Assembly (NCBI RefSeq): GCF_004349085.1
Contig: NZ_SMFM01000006.1
Coordinates: 124,001-188,000, forward strand
Source of the DNA: Flavobacterium caseinilyticum
GTDB lineage: Bacteria; Bacteroidota; Bacteroidia; Flavobacteriales; Flavobacteriaceae
Direction: 5' to 3'
DNA length: 64,000 nt
The position numbers and the translations under genes were made by a program. Below the pieces are notes generated by a model. The model saw only the letters and a list, made by a program, of their open reading frames with translations. It did no database searches and was not told the origin of the DNA. Below are positions 60,224 through 64,000 of the stretch, in pieces; position 1 is the first letter of the stretch, and every line of letters starts with the position of its first letter.

Positions 60224-60231
60224 TATATTTG
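60224..60231 (+). promoter_or_regulatory. Promoter -7 element for accA
   Basis: TATATTTGCGG matches TAnnTTTG 34 bases before the ATG. Confidence 0.5.
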
Positions 60232-60265
60232 CGGTTCGAAATAAAAACAAAAACGCAAAAATCCT

Positions 60266-61219
60266 ATGGAATATTTAGATTTTGAGCTTCCAATAAAAGA
60301 ACTAGAAGAACAGTTAGACAAATGTCTCGTTATTGGTCAGGAATCAGATGTTGATGTAACGAATACTTGCAAACAAATCAACAAGAAACTAGAAGAGACT
60401 AAGAGAAAAATCTATAAAAATCTGACTGCGTGGCAGCGTGTTCAGCTTTCCAGACATCCTAGTCGTCCGTATACAATGGATCACGTTCGCGCGTTGTGCG
60501 GTGATACTTTTCTGGAACTTTTTGGAGACAGAGGTTTTAAAGACGACAAAGCCATGATTGGCGGTTTAGGAAAAATTGACGGACAATCCTTTATGATTGT
60601 GGGTCAACAAAAAGGATTTAATACCAAGACGCGTCAGTTCCGTAATTTTGGAATGGCAAATCCGGAAGGATATAGAAAAGCGTTGCGATTGATGAAAATG
60701 GCAGAGAAATTTGGCATTCCTGTTTTGACTTTGATCGATACTCCCGGAGCTTATCCAGGACTGGAAGCTGAAGAACGTGGACAAGGAGAAGCCATTGCCA
60801 GAAACATATTTGAAATGATTCGCTTAAAAGTGCCTATTATCACAGTTATTGTTGGTGAAGGAGCTTCAGGTGGAGCATTAGGGATAGGAGTAGGAGACAA
60901 GGTATATATGATGGAAAACACTTGGTATTCCGTTATTTCTCCAGAATCATGTTCTTCGATTTTATGGAAAAGTTGGGAATATAAAGAACAAGCTGCCGAA
61001 GCTTTGAAATTAACTTCTGCTGACATGAAAAAGCAAAAATTAGTGGATGATATTATTCCGGAACCGTTAGGTGGAGCGCATTATGACAGAGAGACTGCTT
61101 TCAAAACTGTAGAGCAATATATTATGAAAGGTTTCAATGAATTGAAAGACTTATCAACAGAACAATTAATTGCCCAAAGAATGGACAAATACAGTAAGAT
61201 GGGGGAATATAAAGAGTAA
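60266..61219 (+). CDS. accA: Acetyl-CoA carboxylase carboxyltransferase, alpha subunit
   Basis: Transfers CO2 from carboxybiotin to acetyl-CoA to give malonyl-CoA. The start [20 protein letters not shown], the block [20 protein letters not shown], and the oxyanion segments [20 protein letters not shown] and [20 protein letters not shown] are typical. The 317-residue length is normal. It is followed by its own terminator. Confidence 0.95.
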   Translation: MEYLDFELPIKELEEQLDKCLVIGQESDVDVTNTCKQINKKLEETKRKIYKNLTAWQRVQLSRHPSRPYTMDHVRALCGDTFLELFGDRGFKDDKAMIGGLGKIDGQSFMIVGQQKGFNTKTRQFRNFGMANPEGYRKALRLMKMAEKFGIPVLTLIDTPGAYPGLEAEERGQGEAIARNIFEMIRLKVPIITVIVGEGASGGALGIGVGDKVYMMENTWYSVISPESCSSILWKSWEYKEQAAEALKLTSADMKKQKLVDDIIPEPLGGAHYDRETAFKTVEQYIMKGFNELKDLSTEQLIAQRMDKYSKMGEYKE

Positions 61220-61239
61220 AATCTTACAAATAATAATTT

Positions 61240-61271
61240 AATCCGAAGCCTTACCGTTTCGGATTTTTTTT
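61240..61271 (+). terminator. Terminator after accA
   Basis: AATCCGAA / TTCGGATT with a 10-base loop and a T-tract. Confidence 0.82.
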
Positions 61272-61359
61272 GATTTATAAACAAAAAATAGTTAGTTATG
61301 AACAATTATTTGTAACAACTCATTGACTATATTTTTTTAATTTTTGTTACTTTCGCTTC

Positions 61360-62904
61360 ATGGAAAACTTCAGAAATATCAATCCTGTAAAGGTCAATAA
61401 AGCAACAATAATAAACCTCGAAAAGGGCAAATTACCGCCACAGGTTCTCGATTTAGAGGAGGCTGTATTGGGTGCCATGATGATTGACAAAAAAGGGGTT
61501 GATGATGTAATTGACATTCTGCAGCCCGATGCTTTTTACAAAGAAGCACACAAACATATATTTGAGGCTATCGTGCAACTGTTTACAGAAACACAGCCTA
61601 TTGACTTATTAACCGTTTCAGCTCAACTTAAGAAAAATGCCAAATTAGATTTGGCCGGTGGAGATTTTTACTTAATCCAGCTTACGCAAAAGGTTTCCTC
61701 CTCGGCTCATATTGAGTTTCATTCCAGGATCATTCTTCAAAAATTTATTCAACGCAGTTTAATTCGAATATCTTCCGAAATTATCGAGGAATCCTACGAT
61801 GAAACCACGGATGTTTTTGATTTATTGGACAGAGCCGAATCCAAATTATACGAAGTAACGCAAGGAAATATCAAACGTAGTTCCGAAACGGCGCAGAGTT
61901 TAGTATTGCAAGCCAAAAAACGAATTGAGGAAATTGCCGGTCAGGAAGGATTGAGTGGTGTTGCAACTGGTTTTGATAAACTGGACAAGATTACTTCAGG
62001 TTGGCAGCCGAGTGATTTAATTATTATAGCGGCAAGACCTGCAATGGGTAAGACCGCATTTGTATTATCGATGGCTCGAAATATGGCAATTGATTTCGGA
62101 ATGCCAGTTGCATTATTCTCTTTGGAGATGGCATCGGTTCAGTTAATCACTCGTTTGATATCCTCAGAAACAGGGTTGTCATCGGAGAAATTGCGTACCG
62201 GAAAACTGGAAAAGCACGAATGGGAACAGTTGAGTACTAAAGTTAAAAATTTAGAAAAAGCACCGCTATTTATTGATGATACCCCTTCATTATCGATTTT
62301 TGATTTACGGGCAAAAGCGAGACGTTTGGTCTCACAACATGGAATCCGAATCATAATTGTCGATTATTTGCAATTAATGACGGCCGGAGGAAACGGAAAA
62401 GGCGGAGGAAATAGAGAGCAGGAGATTTCTACGATTTCCCGAAACTTAAAAGCTTTAGCCAAGGAATTAAACGTTCCTGTAATTGCACTTTCGCAATTGT
62501 CGCGTGCGGTAGAAACCCGTGGATCCAGTAAAAGACCTTTATTATCTGATTTACGTGAATCGGGAGCGATTGAGCAAGATGCCGATATTGTATCTTTTTT
62601 ATACCGTCCCGAATATTACAAAATTGACGAATGGGATGATGATGAAGCATCACCAACTGCGGGTCAGGCAGAAATAATGATTGCGAAACACCGTAACGGT
62701 AGTATTGAAAACGTTCGATTGAAGTTTATAGGTCACTTAGGAAAATTTGATAATCTGGAAGATTACAGTGGTGGTTATGATGATTTACCATCCAGTATGA
62801 ATCAGGATGATAATCCTTTTATTACTAAAAATTTACCATCTGCAAATGATGCTTTTGGAAGTAATTTGAATGATCCGGATGATGACAGTGATGTTCCTTT
62901 TTAG
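61360..62904 (+). CDS. dnaB: Replicative DNA helicase
   Basis: A 514-residue hexameric 5'-3' helicase. The N-terminal domain (LPPQVLDLEEAVLGAMMIDK) precedes the RecA core. Walker A is ARPAMGKTAFVL (G230-K231-T232), Walker B is IIIVDYLQLMTAGG, and SQLSRAVETRGSSKRPLLSD and DADIVSFLYRPEYY follow. No intein interrupts it. The acidic tail ending DDDSDVPF may bind partners. Confidence 0.96.
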   Translation: MENFRNINPVKVNKATIINLEKGKLPPQVLDLEEAVLGAMMIDKKGVDDVIDILQPDAFYKEAHKHIFEAIVQLFTETQPIDLLTVSAQLKKNAKLDLAGGDFYLIQLTQKVSSSAHIEFHSRIILQKFIQRSLIRISSEIIEESYDETTDVFDLLDRAESKLYEVTQGNIKRSSETAQSLVLQAKKRIEEIAGQEGLSGVATGFDKLDKITSGWQPSDLIIIAARPAMGKTAFVLSMARNMAIDFGMPVALFSLEMASVQLITRLISSETGLSSEKLRTGKLEKHEWEQLSTKVKNLEKAPLFIDDTPSLSIFDLRAKARRLVSQHGIRIIIVDYLQLMTAGGNGKGGGNREQEISTISRNLKALAKELNVPVIALSQLSRAVETRGSSKRPLLSDLRESGAIEQDADIVSFLYRPEYYKIDEWDDDEASPTAGQAEIMIAKHRNGSIENVRLKFIGHLGKFDNLEDYSGGYDDLPSSMNQDDNPFITKNLPSANDAFGSNLNDPDDDSDVPF

Positions 62905-62944
62905 AAACGATAAAACATTGCTATTTATTAATTCACTTAATATG

Positions 62945-62978
62945 AAAAGCCTAAATTAATTTTGATTTAGGCTTTTTG
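62945..62978 (+). terminator. Terminator after dnaB
   Basis: AAAAGCCTAAAT / ATTTAGGCTTTT with an 8-base loop and a T-tract. Confidence 0.85.
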
Positions 62979-63070
62979 ATTTTATATATACACTCCGTTT
63001 TGTTAAAATAATAAAAAATAGTAGTTTAGCTTTTGAATTTTAAATTACATTGCACCAAATCTCAAAGCCT

Positions 63071-63463
63071 ATGTCACAAGAAACTACTTCAGAAGGGAAA
63101 ATTCAAAGGAAATCGATTAATGCCATTCCATTAAAAACGGCACAAAAATGGGCCAAACGTTGGACTAAACGAGAAGGTAATTATAATAAACACCATGATG
63201 TCAATGCTTTTTTGATTCCTAAAATTGATCTACTGGAAGTTTTAGCAGAAGGAGTAGATGCGGTGAGAGCTTATATTGGAGTGAATGATGAAGGCGTTGA
63301 AAAGTTAATGATCGTAGGAACAAAATATAATCCTGCTACAGGAATTTATGTTGATATAATCACGCAAGGCGTTGGCGATACTGCAGGTTTAGGCGATGAT
63401 ATATACGATTTTACAGAGCCTTGCCCGCCAGCGGGTGATCCTGAAAGTGCATTAAATTTCTAG
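63071..63463 (+). CDS. Conserved hypothetical protein
   Basis: A 130-residue soluble protein: INAIPLKTAQKWAKRWTKRE, FLIPKIDLLEVLAEGVDAVR and EKLMIVGTKYNPATGIYVDI. This order is common in flavobacteria without assigned function. The ATG at 63071 is preferred to an upstream start because it gives the usual soluble N-terminus. It is followed by a membrane protein gene after 6 bases. Confidence 0.75.
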   Translation: MSQETTSEGKIQRKSINAIPLKTAQKWAKRWTKREGNYNKHHDVNAFLIPKIDLLEVLAEGVDAVRAYIGVNDEGVEKLMIVGTKYNPATGIYVDIITQGVGDTAGLGDDIYDFTEPCPPAGDPESALNF

Positions 63464-63469
63464 TTGGTA

Positions 63470-64000
63470 ATGTGGAGTTTATTTGCAAATATTGGGTATT
63501 TAATTTTATTCCTTAACCTGATTTTATTTATTAAAGGCGTCCGCAATAATGGGAAAGCCTACTCAATTTTTACTTGGTATCTTGGTGTAATTTTTTTAAT
63601 CCAAATTACCTCAATGACCTTGAAGAATTTTAATATTAATAACTTATATCTCTCGCATTTTTATTTCATTGGTCAATTTGTACTTCTGAGTCTTTTTTAT
63701 TTAGATATTTTAAAGGAAGAAATTCAAAAAAAAACAGTAAAAGTCTGCTTAATCATAGTCTTGCTAGCATTAGGGATACAATATGCGAACGATTTTTCTT
63801 TGTTTTTAAAATTTAATCTTTTCGAAATATTTATTACTTCCATATTATTGATTTTGTATGCCACTTTTCATTTTTACAATATGCTTAATGAAAAAAAAGA
63901 CTTTCATTTCATTAATATGGGTGTTTTATTCTATTTGTTTGGCAGCACAATTTTGTTTCTGGTAGGAAATCTAACGGTTGTTTTAAGTCCAAAAATGAAT
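63470..64000 (+). CDS. Hypothetical multi-pass membrane protein, 3' end cut by window
   Basis: The frame begins MWSLFANIGYLILFLNLILF and stays open to the window edge (177 codons). At least five hydrophobic helices are seen (AYSIFTWYLGVIFLIQIT, FYFIGQFVLLSLFYLDIL, VCLIIVLLALGIQY, IFITSILLILYATFHFYN, MGVLFYLFGSTILFLVG). Such membrane domains precede sensor kinase parts in some flavobacterial proteins, but the downstream part is outside. Start is chosen 6 bases after the preceding stop. Confidence 0.8.
   Translation, partial: MWSLFANIGYLILFLNLILFIKGVRNNGKAYSIFTWYLGVIFLIQITSMTLKNFNINNLYLSHFYFIGQFVLLSLFYLDILKEEIQKKTVKVCLIIVLLALGIQYANDFSLFLKFNLFEIFITSILLILYATFHFYNMLNEKKDFHFINMGVLFYLFGSTILFLVGNLTVVLSPKMN

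Noticed and set aside
1..64000. CRISPR arrays or recognisable restriction/toxin-antitoxin systems
   Set aside because: No regularly spaced identical repeats and no family motifs of such systems were found, including inside the integrated element.

Overview
The window reads as one chromosomal stretch of a Flavobacterium-like member of the Bacteroidota. The base composition is low in GC. Many upstream regions carry the Bacteroidota -7 promoter motif TAnnTTTG, in the best cases with TTTG about 19-20 bases upstream. Protein families also fit: DUF4252 proteins, CrtZ-type hydroxylase, split transketolase, SusC-like exported proteins with short lipoprotein signals, and flavobacterial intergenic repeats. 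The species cannot be named from sequence alone.

Left part (1-14.2 kb) is a light-response and pigment island. It starts with the end of a B12-binding MerR-type (CarH/LitR-like) regulator, followed by crtI-crtB-crtZ, an SRPBCC protein and a CPD photolyase on the plus strand. Facing it is a tightly packed nine-gene minus-strand run: TetR regulator, ABC1 kinase, a 44-residue DUF2256 zinc protein, DASH cryptochrome, a divergent photolyase-like protein, a TIGR03643 protein, an SDR, folE and an SDR-DUF2867 protein. A TIGR01777 epimerase diverges from it. Three photolyase/cryptochrome paralogues therefore sit beside carotenoid genes and a likely B12 photoreceptor. A cobalamin uptake locus (btuF-btuC-btuD against a riboswitch-controlled TonB receptor) lies 10 kb further on.

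Middle part (14.2-30.6 kb) is mostly housekeeping: YceI, thioesterase, rmuC, pseudouridine synthase, trmL, a methyltransferase, the B12 locus, an S41 protease, and an ECF sigma/anti-sigma/DUF4252 operon.

From 31,030 to 38,204 there is a compact 7.2-kb integrative element inserted in the 3' end of tRNA-Leu(GAG). It is bounded by a 14-bp direct repeat and has paired 10-bp arm-type repeats near both ends. It carries a tyrosine integrase, an excisionase-like HTH protein, a RepA-like ATPase, a zinc-finger/Toprim primase-like protein and small exported proteins of unknown role. Between the ATPase and the primase lies a cluster of GGTTTA repeats around a perfect palindrome, a good candidate origin. 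No relaxase or defence gene is recognisable.

Right part (38.2-64 kb) has two identical tRNA-Lys genes, aroK, a phosphoribosyltransferase, an S4 protein with a repeat-encoded tail, a split transketolase, stress and small-metabolite genes, a P-type Ca2+ ATPase and then a decayed zone (54.3-57 kb). That zone holds remnants of an MrpA-type antiporter and an acetyl-CoA hydrolase/transferase. After it come tgt, an LptF/G permease, an EamA transporter, accA, dnaB and a truncated membrane protein at the window edge.
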